From the NCBI GenBank assembly GCA_005880075.1, contig VBJT01000217.1:1-5205 (forward strand): DNA of 5,205 nucleotides, written 5' to 3'. The notes under the pieces are model-generated. The model did no database searches. It had not been told where the DNA came from and saw only the letters and a list, made by a program, of their open reading frames with translations. Of the stretch, positions 1 through 4,763 are shown piece by piece (position 1 is the stretch's first letter; each line of letters begins with the position of its first letter). The stretch comes from Chloroflexota bacterium. Its GTDB lineage: Bacteria > Chloroflexota > Dehalococcoidia > SM23-28-2 > RBG-16-64-32. The position numbers were made by a program, and so were the translations under genes.

Positions 1-1
1 C

Positions 2-202
2 ACGAGCGTTCAAGCGCTGCGAGAATCCGGAGTCGCGGGCTTCATCATCGATGCATCCTCGCTCGGAAAACTCGATAAGTTGCGGGCCGCGATCGCGGCC
101 CTTCCGCCGCGAGGCCGCAAGCCCGATGAGCGCCGGGAGGCGATGATTCCCGCCCCTTCAATGGCGGGTCATGACCACGACGACGACTTCGACGACGACT
201 GA
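2..202 (+). CDS. 3' end of an unidentified protein with an Asp-rich C-terminus
   Basis: The gene enters from the left edge, and 66 codons are visible before the TGA at 200-202. The readable part begins with an alternating helix-strand-helix pattern (ALRESGVAGFIIDASSLGKL, then LDKLRAAIAALPPR). This looks like the last beta/alpha units of an alpha/beta fold such as a TIM barrel, but that is only an impression of the pattern. After this comes a basic linker (RGRKPDERRE) and a disordered tail ending HDHDDDFDDD. No catalytic motif is visible and I do not recognise the family. The frame is supported by the GC-rich third positions, the lack of internal stops and the clean end 24 bases before a strong promoter for the next gene. 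It is probably the last gene of its transcription unit, although no hairpin terminator follows it. Confidence 0.7.
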   Translation, partial: TSVQALRESGVAGFIIDASSLGKLDKLRAAIAALPPRGRKPDERREAMIPAPSMAGHDHDDDFDDD

Positions 203-226
203 GCGCCCACCGGACTTACTCTTACC

Positions 227-242
227 TTGACGTAGGCGTTAA
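227..242. promoter_or_regulatory. Imperfect dyad, candidate MerR-family operator
   Basis: The 16-bp sequence TTGACGTAGGCGTTAA has the form TTnACG-N4-CGTnAA. Five of the eight half-site positions are symmetric, and the dyad centre lies at 234/235. It covers the -35 box and the first part of the spacer of the promoter that drives the MerR-family gene, the usual place for an autoregulatory site of this family. From memory, 16-bp palindromes rich in ACGT/CGT steps are described for LiuR-type MerR regulators of acyl-CoA catabolism. I found no second copy of this site elsewhere in the window. Confidence 0.45.
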
Positions 243-256
243 ACCGCGCCTATACT
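227..256 (+). promoter_or_regulatory. Sigma-70-type promoter of the merR-family gene
   Basis: The -35 box TTGACG (227-232) and the -10 box TATACT (251-256) are each one base from consensus and are separated by 18 bases. Transcription would start near 263, leaving a leader of about 46 nt before the GTG at 309. A spacer slightly longer than 17 bp is common at promoters controlled by MerR-family activators, which twist the DNA to realign the boxes. The spacing and boxes are seen in the sequence; control by the adjacent regulator is inferred. Confidence 0.75.
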
Positions 257-308
257 CCCACTCGAGCAATCAGCTACGATTTGCAGCTCAGGCGAGGGGA
301 AAATTGCA

Positions 309-779
309 GTGCCGGACCCGGATGAAGCGTATCTCCAGATAGGCGAAGTTGCCGAGCGCACCGGCGTCACCCAGCGCACCCTCCGCTTCTACGAAGAGAA
401 AGGCCTGCTCGGCCCACCCACGCGCATGGACGGCGGGTTTCGCCTCTATTCCGAACAGGACGTCAAGCGCGTCGAACACATCCGCCGTCTCCAGGACCTG
501 CTCGGCGTGGCGCTTGCCGAGATCAAGGAGATGGTCGACGCCGAAGAGGTCCTCCGGGAGCTCCGCGCCCAGTACCGCCCCGACTCCGCGATTGATGAAA
601 AGCGCCGCCAGCTCGAGCGCGCGATAGACGTCGTCCAGGGCCAATACGGCATCGTGAAGCAGAAGACCGAGCAAATGGAGGAGATGAAGGCACAACTCAA
701 GGAGCGCCTGAGGACTTTCGACCGCTGGATGAAGGAGCTTAACGAGCTCGAGGCCAAGGAGCCCGTAGCGCCCGGGTAG
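309..779 (+). CDS. MerR-family transcriptional regulator, cysteine-free
   Basis: This is a 156-residue DNA-binding regulator. Residues 9-77 form the MerR winged-helix domain. The first helices read LQIGEVAERTGVTQRTLRFY, followed by EEKGLLGP and the wing GGFRLYSEQDV. Residues from about 80 to 150 form a long, highly charged helix expected to be the antiparallel coiled-coil dimer interface. The protein has no cysteine, so it is unlikely to sense metals or redox through thiols as MerR, CueR or SoxR do. There is also no C-terminal drug-binding domain. The small size resembles MerR proteins of organic-acid or acyl-CoA catabolism, but the ligand is unknown. The GTG start is chosen because GAGGGGA (294-300) lies 8 bases upstream and the winged-helix domain begins right after it. 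Its own promoter and terminator make it monocistronic. Confidence 0.92.
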   Translation: MPDPDEAYLQIGEVAERTGVTQRTLRFYEEKGLLGPPTRMDGGFRLYSEQDVKRVEHIRRLQDLLGVALAEIKEMVDAEEVLRELRAQYRPDSAIDEKRRQLERAIDVVQGQYGIVKQKTEQMEEMKAQLKERLRTFDRWMKELNELEAKEPVAPG

Positions 780-803
780 TCCACGCCAAGCATGTAAATA
801 ACG

Positions 804-826
804 GGCCCTCGCTTTTTGCGAGGGCC
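804..826 (+). terminator. Intrinsic terminator after the merR-family gene
   Basis: A perfect 9-bp stem, GGCCCTCGC (804-812) with GCGAGGGCC (818-826), encloses a TTTTT loop, 24 bases after the regulator's stop codon. The tail on the plus strand (TTCTGCATTT) is only moderately T-rich. The other strand reads CGTTATTT after the stem, so the hairpin may also stop leftward transcription from the minus-strand gene at 1022-1369. Confidence 0.8.
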
Positions 827-1021
827 TTCTGCATTTCGCAAATCCGGAAGACCGACTTTATCACAACAGCCTCGAAGGCGGTGACGGCGTCCAGCGCGTG
901 CACGTTGTTCGGGGGCCTACCACTCAGAACGGAACCGCTCGAGACCCAAACCGAGTTTCAGTTCCTCGAGATATGGATCGTGCCTCCGAGCCGCCTACCT
1001 CAGCTGGCGGGCCTTATCTTT

Positions 1022-1369
1022 TCAGTGATGCTCCTCGGCAGCATGGTCTTCCGGCGTCTGAGGACGGTGCAGCCAGAAACCGAGCCGCCGACGGATCACG
1101 TAGCCGACCAAGCCTAGAAAAGCGGCAGCCGCAGCGCCGCCGACCGTTAGCAGCGCCTTTAGGAGGACGTCCCGAGTGTTGTCCCGCTGCTGCATGCTCA
1201 CCGCGATCGCTTCTGAACGTGGGGGCGAGATCGACCAACCGCCCACGCCCTCTAGCGAACTCGCCTGCGCCTGCGGCTGAGCGCCACCCGCTGAAGCCAG
1301 CGGGGCCGCAAGCAAGATCGCGATAAGGCCCGCTACCGCACGCGAACGAAATCGTCCAGGCCGACTCAT
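1022..1369 (-). CDS. Small exported protein with a C-terminal membrane anchor, hypothetical
   Basis: This 115-residue protein runs opposite to all its neighbours. Residues 1-27 are a clear signal peptide: the basic n-region MSRPGRFRSR, the hydrophobic core AVAGLIAILLAAPL and an ASA|GG cleavage site. About 40 polar residues follow (QPQAQASSLEGVGGWSISPP and onward). A second hydrophobic segment at about 68-92 (DVLLKALLTVGGAAAAAFLG and onward) ends in RRR. The last 20 residues are charged and finish EDHAAEEHH, presumably in the cytoplasm by the positive-inside rule. I do not recognise a family. The ATG at 1369 is preferred because it starts the signal peptide directly, although no good Shine-Dalgarno precedes it; longer in-frame starts reach to 1462 but would overlap the proB start. 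It shares the short divergent region 1370-1460 with proB. Confidence 0.7.
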   Translation of the reverse strand: MSRPGRFRSRAVAGLIAILLAAPLASAGGAQPQAQASSLEGVGGWSISPPRSEAIAVSMQQRDNTRDVLLKALLTVGGAAAAAFLGLVGYVIRRRLGFWLHRPQTPEDHAAEEHH

Positions 1370-1380
1370 CGCAGGCGACT

Positions 1381-1422
1381 TTACCACATGAATGGTCCTC
1401 GGCGTAGCCGTCGATGTCTCAT
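1381..1422 (-). other. Possible leader peptide ORF upstream of the exported-protein gene
   Basis: On the minus strand, GGAGGA (1436-1431) lies 8 bases upstream of an ATG at 1422-1420. That ATG opens a 13-codon ORF, MRHRRLRRGPFMW, which ends in TAA at 1383-1381, only 11 bases before the ATG of the exported-protein gene. The ribosome-binding site is much better than the one of the downstream gene, and the reading frame differs (+1 relative). It could couple translation or act as an attenuating leader, or it could be a chance product of sequence serving the proB promoter on the other strand. Confidence 0.2.
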
Positions 1423-1424
1423 CG

Positions 1425-1430
1425 TATAAT
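1425..1430 (+). promoter_or_regulatory. -10 box (TATAAT) of the proB-led operon
   Basis: A perfect TATAAT lies 30 bases before the proB ATG at 1461, placing the transcription start near 1437. No good -35 box is found at 16-18 bases spacing (for example GCGTAG at 1402-1407), and there is no TGn extension. The element may therefore need an activator. It falls inside the divergent region shared with the minus-strand gene. Confidence 0.5.
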
Positions 1431-1460
1431 TCCTCCACATGCGTAGATTTGGCCGATATC

Positions 1461-2015
1461 ATGGCTAAAGGGAGCCGTAAAACTGCGACAGCCGGGGAGG
1501 CTGCCGCCGGGGTGCCGCTACGCTATCGTCGGATCGTCGCCAAGTTCGGCACGAACGTACTAACAGCGGGTACGGATCGCCTCAATCTAGACGTCATCCG
1601 CCATCTCATCGGCCAGGTGGCCGCGCTCCACGCGCAATCTGCCGACGTCATCATCGTCACTTCAGGCGCCATCGCTGCCGGCCGATACCTTCTCCGCGAT
1701 CGCCGGGAGCGAAAGGACATGCCCTACCGGCAGGTCCTGGCCGCCGTCGGGCAGAGCGATCTAATGCAGACTTACCGCGAGATCTTCCACGAGCATGGGA
1801 TTACGGTCGCCCAGACGCTGCTCACCCGGCGCGACCTGAGTGACCGCCAGGGCTACCTCAACGCCCGAAATACGCTGCTCGCCATGCTCGAGTTGCGCGT
1901 GGTGCCTGTGATCAACGAAAACGATGTCGTCGCCGTCGACGAAATCGAGGGCGCCAAGATCGGCGACAACGACAATCTATCTGCGCTTGTAGCCAACCCG
2001 CTGCGGCCGAGCTGA
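1461..2015 (+). pseudogene. proB: Glutamate 5-kinase, N-terminal fragment (frame broken at about 1998)
   Basis: Intact ProB phosphorylates L-glutamate with ATP to gamma-glutamyl phosphate, the first step of proline synthesis. This 184-codon piece carries the amino-acid-kinase fold: KFGTNVL (residues 28-34, phosphate-binding lysine), IVTSGAIAAG (65-74), QVLAAVGQSDL (91-101), TLLTRRDLSDRQGYLNARNT (119-138), VPVINENDVV (148-157) and IGDNDNLSALVAN (167-179). After VAN the frame runs into PLRPS and a stop, exactly where other ProB proteins continue with a ~27-residue stretch containing the LTD-x-x-GLY motif. Two starts are possible. ATG 1461 lies 24 nt behind the predicted transcript start but lacks a Shine-Dalgarno. 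GTG 1512 has GGGGAGG (1495-1501) 10 bases upstream and gives an N-terminus closer to the E. coli protein. Confidence 0.9.
1995..2011 (+). other. proB: Deletion junction inside proB
   Basis: Upstream of this point the frame reads NDNLSALVAN; downstream, one frame over, it reads AAAELIERVDRIDARIEALA. In E. coli ProB (recalled from memory) the equivalents of VAN and AEL are separated by about 27 residues, or roughly 81 nt; only 11 nt lie between them here. The missing length is therefore about 70 nt, which is 1 modulo 3 and fits the frame change seen. The lost segment would include the conserved LLLTD-x-x-GLYTADPR stretch near the nucleotide site. The exact breakpoint cannot be fixed. Confidence 0.75.
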
Positions 2016-2560
2016 TCGAGCGCGTTGACCGCATCGACGCGCGCATCGAAGCGCTGGCCGGCGGCGTTTTCGAAGGCCCGGGCGTCGGCGGGATGACGAC
2101 CAAGCTGCAGGCCGCTCGCCTCGCGACCGGCGGCGGAGCCGACACTGTCATCGCGGCCGGTGGGGAGCCGGATGTGCTGATCCGTCTCGCCGCCGGCGAG
2201 TCGATCGGAACGCTGTTTCCGGCAAATGTCTCGCGCATGGAGAGCCGCAAGCGCTGGATGCTCGCCGGCCTATCCGTCAAGGGCAGCATCGTCGTCGACA
2301 GCGGTGCCGCCAAAGTGCTCCGCGAATCGCGGCGCAGCCTTCTGCCCGCGGGCGTGCAGGACGTGCAGGGCGCCTTCCAGCGCGGGGAAGCCGTCACCAT
2401 TCTTGATGGCGATAAACATCGCATCGCCTGCGGCATCGCCAACTACGCGTCCGACGAAATCATGCGCATCCGCGGCCTCCGCTCAGACCGCATCGAAGAG
2501 GCGCTCGGCCACCACTACGGCAGCGAGGTTGTGCACCGTGACAACCTGGTGCTGCTGTAG
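2000..2560 (+). pseudogene. proB: Glutamate 5-kinase, C-terminal fragment with PUA domain
   Basis: This is the second half of the same kinase, in a frame shifted from the N-terminal part. It has no stop until TAG at 2558-2560. It begins AAAELIERVDRIDARIEALA and keeps GPGVGGMTTKLQAARLAT, which matches the GTGGMSTKLQAA segment that contacts substrate in E. coli ProB, then DTVIAAGGEPDVL and ESIGTLF. From about MESRKRWMLAGLSVKGSIVV onward it is the PUA domain (SLLPAGVQDVQGAFQRGEAV, then RIACGIANYASDEIMRI), ending in EVVHRDNLVLL like the E. coli C-terminus (VAVHRDDMITR). The first ATG is at 2093, inside the GGM-TK motif, so a separate gene start there is unlikely. The lack of further damage implies a very recent lesion or a sequence error. 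Confidence 0.88.
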
Positions 2561-2569
2561 GATAGCGGC

Positions 2570-2956
2570 ATGGGACTCGTAAAGATAGCGGGCTACATAG
2601 GGCGCAGTCGCCAGGAAGTTACCGAAGTCGAGTTCCTGGTTGACACAGGCGGGTTTTATACAGCGATATCCCATCAGCTTCGCGAGCAGCTAGCACTGCC
2701 GGCCGGGATTTGGGAGCAGACTCAGCTGGCGGATCGAAGTATCGTCGATGTTGAAGTGACTTTAGCCCATCTTCGCCTAAATGGTCGGGAAGCCGCCGTA
2801 CAGATAGAAGTGATGGATGTTCCTGTACCGCTGCTCGGCGTGAATGCATTGGAGACACTCGGGATGAAGGTGAATCCGGTCAGCGGCGAATTAGAGGTGG
2901 TGTGGCCGTTTGATGCTCCGCCCTCGATTTCGACCTTTCTTCCTCCCTCACCGTGA
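2570..2956 (+). CDS. Retropepsin-like aspartic protease (clan AA), single domain
   Basis: This 128-residue protein has the hallmark of a one-domain aspartic protease. The hydrophobic strand VEFLVDTGGFYTAIS (residues 20-34) carries D25-T26-G27, followed in the second half by VPLLGVNALETLGMKVNP (86-103), the usual hydrophobic-hydrophobic-Gly element that supports the active site. Such proteins act as homodimers, each subunit giving one Asp. The motif resembles the small bacterial and archaeal clan AA DTGF-type families rather than the pepsin class. There is no signal peptide or membrane segment, so it should be cytoplasmic; the substrate is unknown. A proline-rich tail (APPSISTFLPPSP) ends the protein. 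The start at 2570 has AGGA (2559-2562) 7 bases upstream, overlapping the proB stop. The stop overlaps the next gene's GTG by GTGA. Its G+C (about 55% by hand count over 2641-2880) is below its neighbours. Confidence 0.85.
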   Translation: MGLVKIAGYIGRSRQEVTEVEFLVDTGGFYTAISHQLREQLALPAGIWEQTQLADRSIVDVEVTLAHLRLNGREAAVQIEVMDVPVPLLGVNALETLGMKVNPVSGELEVVWPFDAPPSISTFLPPSP

Positions 2957-4125
2957 CCCTCAAGCGCGCCGCCGCCATCACCGGAATCGGTGAGATGAAG
3001 CCAACGCGCTCGCCGGACGGAAAGAGCACCCTCGGCATCTGGACGGACGTTGCGCGACAGGCCGTCCTCAACGCCGGACTCTCAATCGGCGATATAGATG
3101 GCCTGCTGATCGGCCAGCCGATCACAGAGCAGGCCCAGATGTGGCCCTCAATTCTCGGCGAATATCTCGGCATCCACCCGAAATACGGCAACATCGTCGA
3201 TCTGGGCGGCGCATCGGCCGCCGGCATGGTCTGGCGTGCCGCCGCTGCCATCGACTCCGGCATCGCCAACGCCGTCCTCTGCGTGACCGGAGAGGCGTCC
3301 GATGTCGAGACCTTCTACGCGCCGCGCGCCCGCCGCTCGGCCCAGCAGCTGCCCTACCGTGAGTTCGAGGTCCCCTACGGCCCGATGGGCGTGAACTCCG
3401 GCTACGCGCTCATTGCCGCCCGGCATATGCATGAATACGGCACGACCAGCCGCCAGCTCGCCAAGATCGCTGTCGATCAGCGCACCAACGCCTGCGCCAA
3501 CCCGGACGCCCTCTTCTACGGCAAGCCCCTCACGGTCGATGATGTCCTCGCTTCGCCCCTCGTGGTGGACCCGCTGCATCTCCTCGAAATCGTGCGGCCG
3601 TGCACGGGCGGCGCCGCCCTGATTGTCGTCTCGCCGGAGCTTGCCCGGGAATCCCGCAACCCTCCCGTCTGGCTGCTCGGTGCCGGCGAGTCTTCCCGCG
3701 GCATGATGCTCTCGCAGATGGACAGCATCACCACCTCGCCGATCACCGAAGCAGCGCCAAAGGCATTCGCGATGGCCGGCGTCGCTCATAACGACATGGA
3801 CCTCATCTCTGTCTACGATTGCTACACCATAACCGTGCTCGTGACCCTTGAAGACGCCGGTTTCTGCGCCAAGGGCAAGGGCGGCCCGTTCGCTGAGGAG
3901 CATGACTTCACGTGGCGAGGCGACATGCCTCTCAACACACACGGTGGCCAGCTCTCCTTCGGGCAGCCGGGACTCGCGGGCGGCATGTCCCACGTGACGG
4001 AGGCCGTCCGCCAGCTTCAGGGCCGCGCCGGCGAACGCCAGGTGAAGGACTGCGAGGTCGCCTTCGTCAACGGCAACGGCGGCATCATGAGCGAGCAGGT
4101 TTCCCTGGTCTTGGCTGTCGAATGA
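2953..4125 (+). CDS. Thiolase-superfamily protein without catalytic cysteine (Ltp2/SCP2-like)
   Basis: This 390-residue protein has the full thiolase fold: N-terminal AAITGIGEMKPTRSPDGKST, the middle segment LGGASAAGMVWRAAAAIDSG (84-103), PCTGGAALIVVSPE (216-229), VYDCYTITVLVTLEDAGFC (287-305), THGGQLSFGQPGLAGG (329-344) and the end FVNGNGGIMSEQVSLVLAVE. The classical catalytic residues are replaced. The nucleophile-loop C-A-S-G is G-A-S-A with G86 in the Cys place; the Asn/His of the NEAF/HDCF motif is Y288; GHP is GQP (Q338); and the last loop, normally C-x-GGG, is N-G-N-G-G. It therefore cannot perform ordinary thiolysis. The pattern resembles Ltp2-type retro-aldolases and related lipid-transfer proteins that work with a DUF35 partner on acyl-CoA substrates, and such a partner follows directly. 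The GTG start lacks a Shine-Dalgarno, but its GTGA overlap with the protease gene indicates coupled translation. The substrate is unknown. Confidence 0.88.
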   Translation: MTLKRAAAITGIGEMKPTRSPDGKSTLGIWTDVARQAVLNAGLSIGDIDGLLIGQPITEQAQMWPSILGEYLGIHPKYGNIVDLGGASAAGMVWRAAAAIDSGIANAVLCVTGEASDVETFYAPRARRSAQQLPYREFEVPYGPMGVNSGYALIAARHMHEYGTTSRQLAKIAVDQRTNACANPDALFYGKPLTVDDVLASPLVVDPLHLLEIVRPCTGGAALIVVSPELARESRNPPVWLLGAGESSRGMMLSQMDSITTSPITEAAPKAFAMAGVAHNDMDLISVYDCYTITVLVTLEDAGFCAKGKGGPFAEEHDFTWRGDMPLNTHGGQLSFGQPGLAGGMSHVTEAVRQLQGRAGERQVKDCEVAFVNGNGGIMSEQVSLVLAVE

Positions 4126-4541
4126 GCGACGCCGCCACGCAGTACGCAAAGCCGCTTCCCGAGCCGTCGGCCGTGTCCGCACCATTCTGGGAAGGGCTGA
4201 AGGCCGGCGAACTGCGCCTCCAGCGCTGCACCGCCTGCTCGCGATACGTCTTCTATCCGCGTAGCGTCTGCCCACACTGCCTCTCAGACCAGCTCGAATG
4301 GCAGACTGCGAGCGGTCGCGGGCGCGTCTACTCTTACACCATCGTCCGCCGGGCTATGAATCCCGCATTCGCACAAGAGGTGCCGTACATCTTTGCGATC
4401 GTCGAGCTAGAGGAAGGCCCGCGCGTCACGACGAACCTCATCAACTGCTCGCCGGAAGAAGCGAGGGTAGACATGCTGGTGAAGGCCGCTTACGATAGCG
4501 TTACGTCCGAAATGGCACTTCTGAAGTTCGAGCCAGAGTAG
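4122..4541 (+). CDS. Zn-ribbon/OB-fold protein (DUF35), partner of the thiolase-like protein
   Basis: This is a 139-residue protein. The N-terminal helix APFWEGLKAGELRLQRC is the standard lead-in of the DUF35 family. It is followed by a rubredoxin-like zinc ribbon with C36-x2-C39 and C50-x2-C53 (CTACSRYVFYPRSVCPHC), then the OB-fold: GRGRVYSYTIVRRAMNPAF (65-83), VPYIFAIVELEEGPRVTTNL (87-106), and the closing strands VDMLVKAAYDSVTSEMALLK and FEP. All four zinc ligands are present. In characterised cases, proteins of this family bind a thiolase-fold subunit and help position or channel the CoA ester (archaeal thiolase/HMG-CoA synthase complex; steroid aldolase Ltp2-ChsH2). The ATG at 4122 overlaps the thiolase stop as ATGA, giving tight 1:1 coupling as expected for two subunits. 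The start was chosen for this overlap and because upstream codons in this frame are antisense-like shadow sequence. Confidence 0.92.
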   Translation: MSDAATQYAKPLPEPSAVSAPFWEGLKAGELRLQRCTACSRYVFYPRSVCPHCLSDQLEWQTASGRGRVYSYTIVRRAMNPAFAQEVPYIFAIVELEEGPRVTTNLINCSPEEARVDMLVKAAYDSVTSEMALLKFEPE

Positions 4542-4556
4542 GAATCGGGCAGCAAG

Positions 4557-4614
4557 AAACAAGGAACGCGGAACAAGCGGCTCGAAAAGAGTCCTTGTTC
4601 CCTGTTCCTTGTTC
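4557..4614 (+). repeat. Heptad-built inverted repeat / long hairpin
   Basis: The left arm 4558-4577 and right arm 4594-4613 pair over 20 positions with two adjacent mismatches. After one unpaired base (C4578), an inner stem GGCTC/GAGTC (4579-4583 with 4589-4593, one G-T pair) closes a GAAAA loop. Each arm is three 7-base units. On the right these are CTTGTTC, CCTGTTC, CTTGTTC (4594-4614); on the left, AAACAAG, GAACGCG, GAACAAG (4557-4577). No U-run follows, so it is a poor intrinsic terminator. It lies 15 bases after the DUF35 stop and ends 5 bases before the bS22 ribosome-binding site. It may be a dispersed palindromic repeat, an mRNA stabiliser or a translation control element. Confidence 0.9.
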
Positions 4615-4628
4615 TATCCGGAGGTTTC

Positions 4629-4724
4629 ATGGGCTCAGTCGTCAAGAAGCGACGCAAGAAGATAAGCAAGCACAAACACCGCAAGATGCTCAAGAAGACT
4701 CGCTGGCAGCGACGCCACAAGTAG
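4629..4724 (+). CDS. Mini ribosomal protein, bS22 / AURKAIP1-COX24 domain type
   Basis: This is a 31-residue, extremely basic protein: MGSVVKKRRKKISKHKHRKM, then LKKTRWQRRHK. It has 17 Lys/Arg and only a few hydrophobic residues. The pattern MGSV-(I/V)-KKRRK-(K/R)-(I/M)-x-KHKHRK-x-L-(K/R)-(K/R)-TR-x-QRR is that of the small AURKAIP1/COX24-domain proteins, named bS22 in the mycobacterial small ribosomal subunit, where the peptide is buried in rRNA. A strong GGAGG (4620-4624) lies 4 bases before the ATG. It is too short for most gene finders. The gene sits 87 bases after the DUF35 gene, just behind the long hairpin, and 39 bases before proA, so it may be cotranscribed with either side. The high ribosomal demand would fit the strong ribosome-binding site. 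Family assignment is from recalled homologues; role in this organism is inferred. Confidence 0.9.
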   Translation: MGSVVKKRRKKISKHKHRKMLKKTRWQRRHK

Positions 4725-4763
4725 CCGGTCGCCGGACGAAGTTCTCGCTGCGGGGCACGTAGC

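Noticed and set aside
457..475. GACGTC-containing palindrome in the MerR gene as a second operator
   Set aside because: It is only a 6-bp palindrome inside coding sequence, without the spacing of the promoter-proximal dyad; GACGTC also recurs at about 1590 and 1635 in proB coding sequence.
288..841. Two minus-strand ORFs opposite the MerR-family gene
   Set aside because: They are shadows of the regulator frame, cross its terminator or promoter leader, and have low-complexity translations without domain features.
938..970. Pair of CTCGAG sites in the region without genes, considered as a hairpin or repeat
   Set aside because: Six-base palindromes at this spacing are expected by chance in such GC-rich DNA, and no longer pairing or adjacent regulatory element supports them.
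881..1117. A 78-codon plus-strand ORF with a hydrophobic stretch (LAGLIFSVMLLGSMVF)
   Set aside because: Its GTG has only a weak, badly spaced SD, and its last third is antisense to the exported-protein gene. It has no recognisable domain, and the codon pattern is unlike the real genes nearby.
1454..1462. Minus-strand start at 1462 giving a 146-residue exported protein
   Set aside because: It would put 31 extra polar residues in front of a well-formed signal peptide and overlap the proB start; the internal ATG at 1369 gives a normal export signal.
2093..2560. An independent gene starting at ATG 2093
   Set aside because: The ATG is the Met of the GGM-x-TK motif of glutamate 5-kinase, and recognisable ProB sequence extends in the same frame back to about 2000. 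It is the C-terminal part of a broken gene, not a separate PUA-protein gene.
3148..4275. A 375-codon minus-strand ORF opposite the thiolase gene
   Set aside because: Long antisense ORFs are expected opposite GC-rich genes with strong third-position bias. It has no domain pattern and no SD, while the plus strand encodes a clear thiolase and DUF35 pair.
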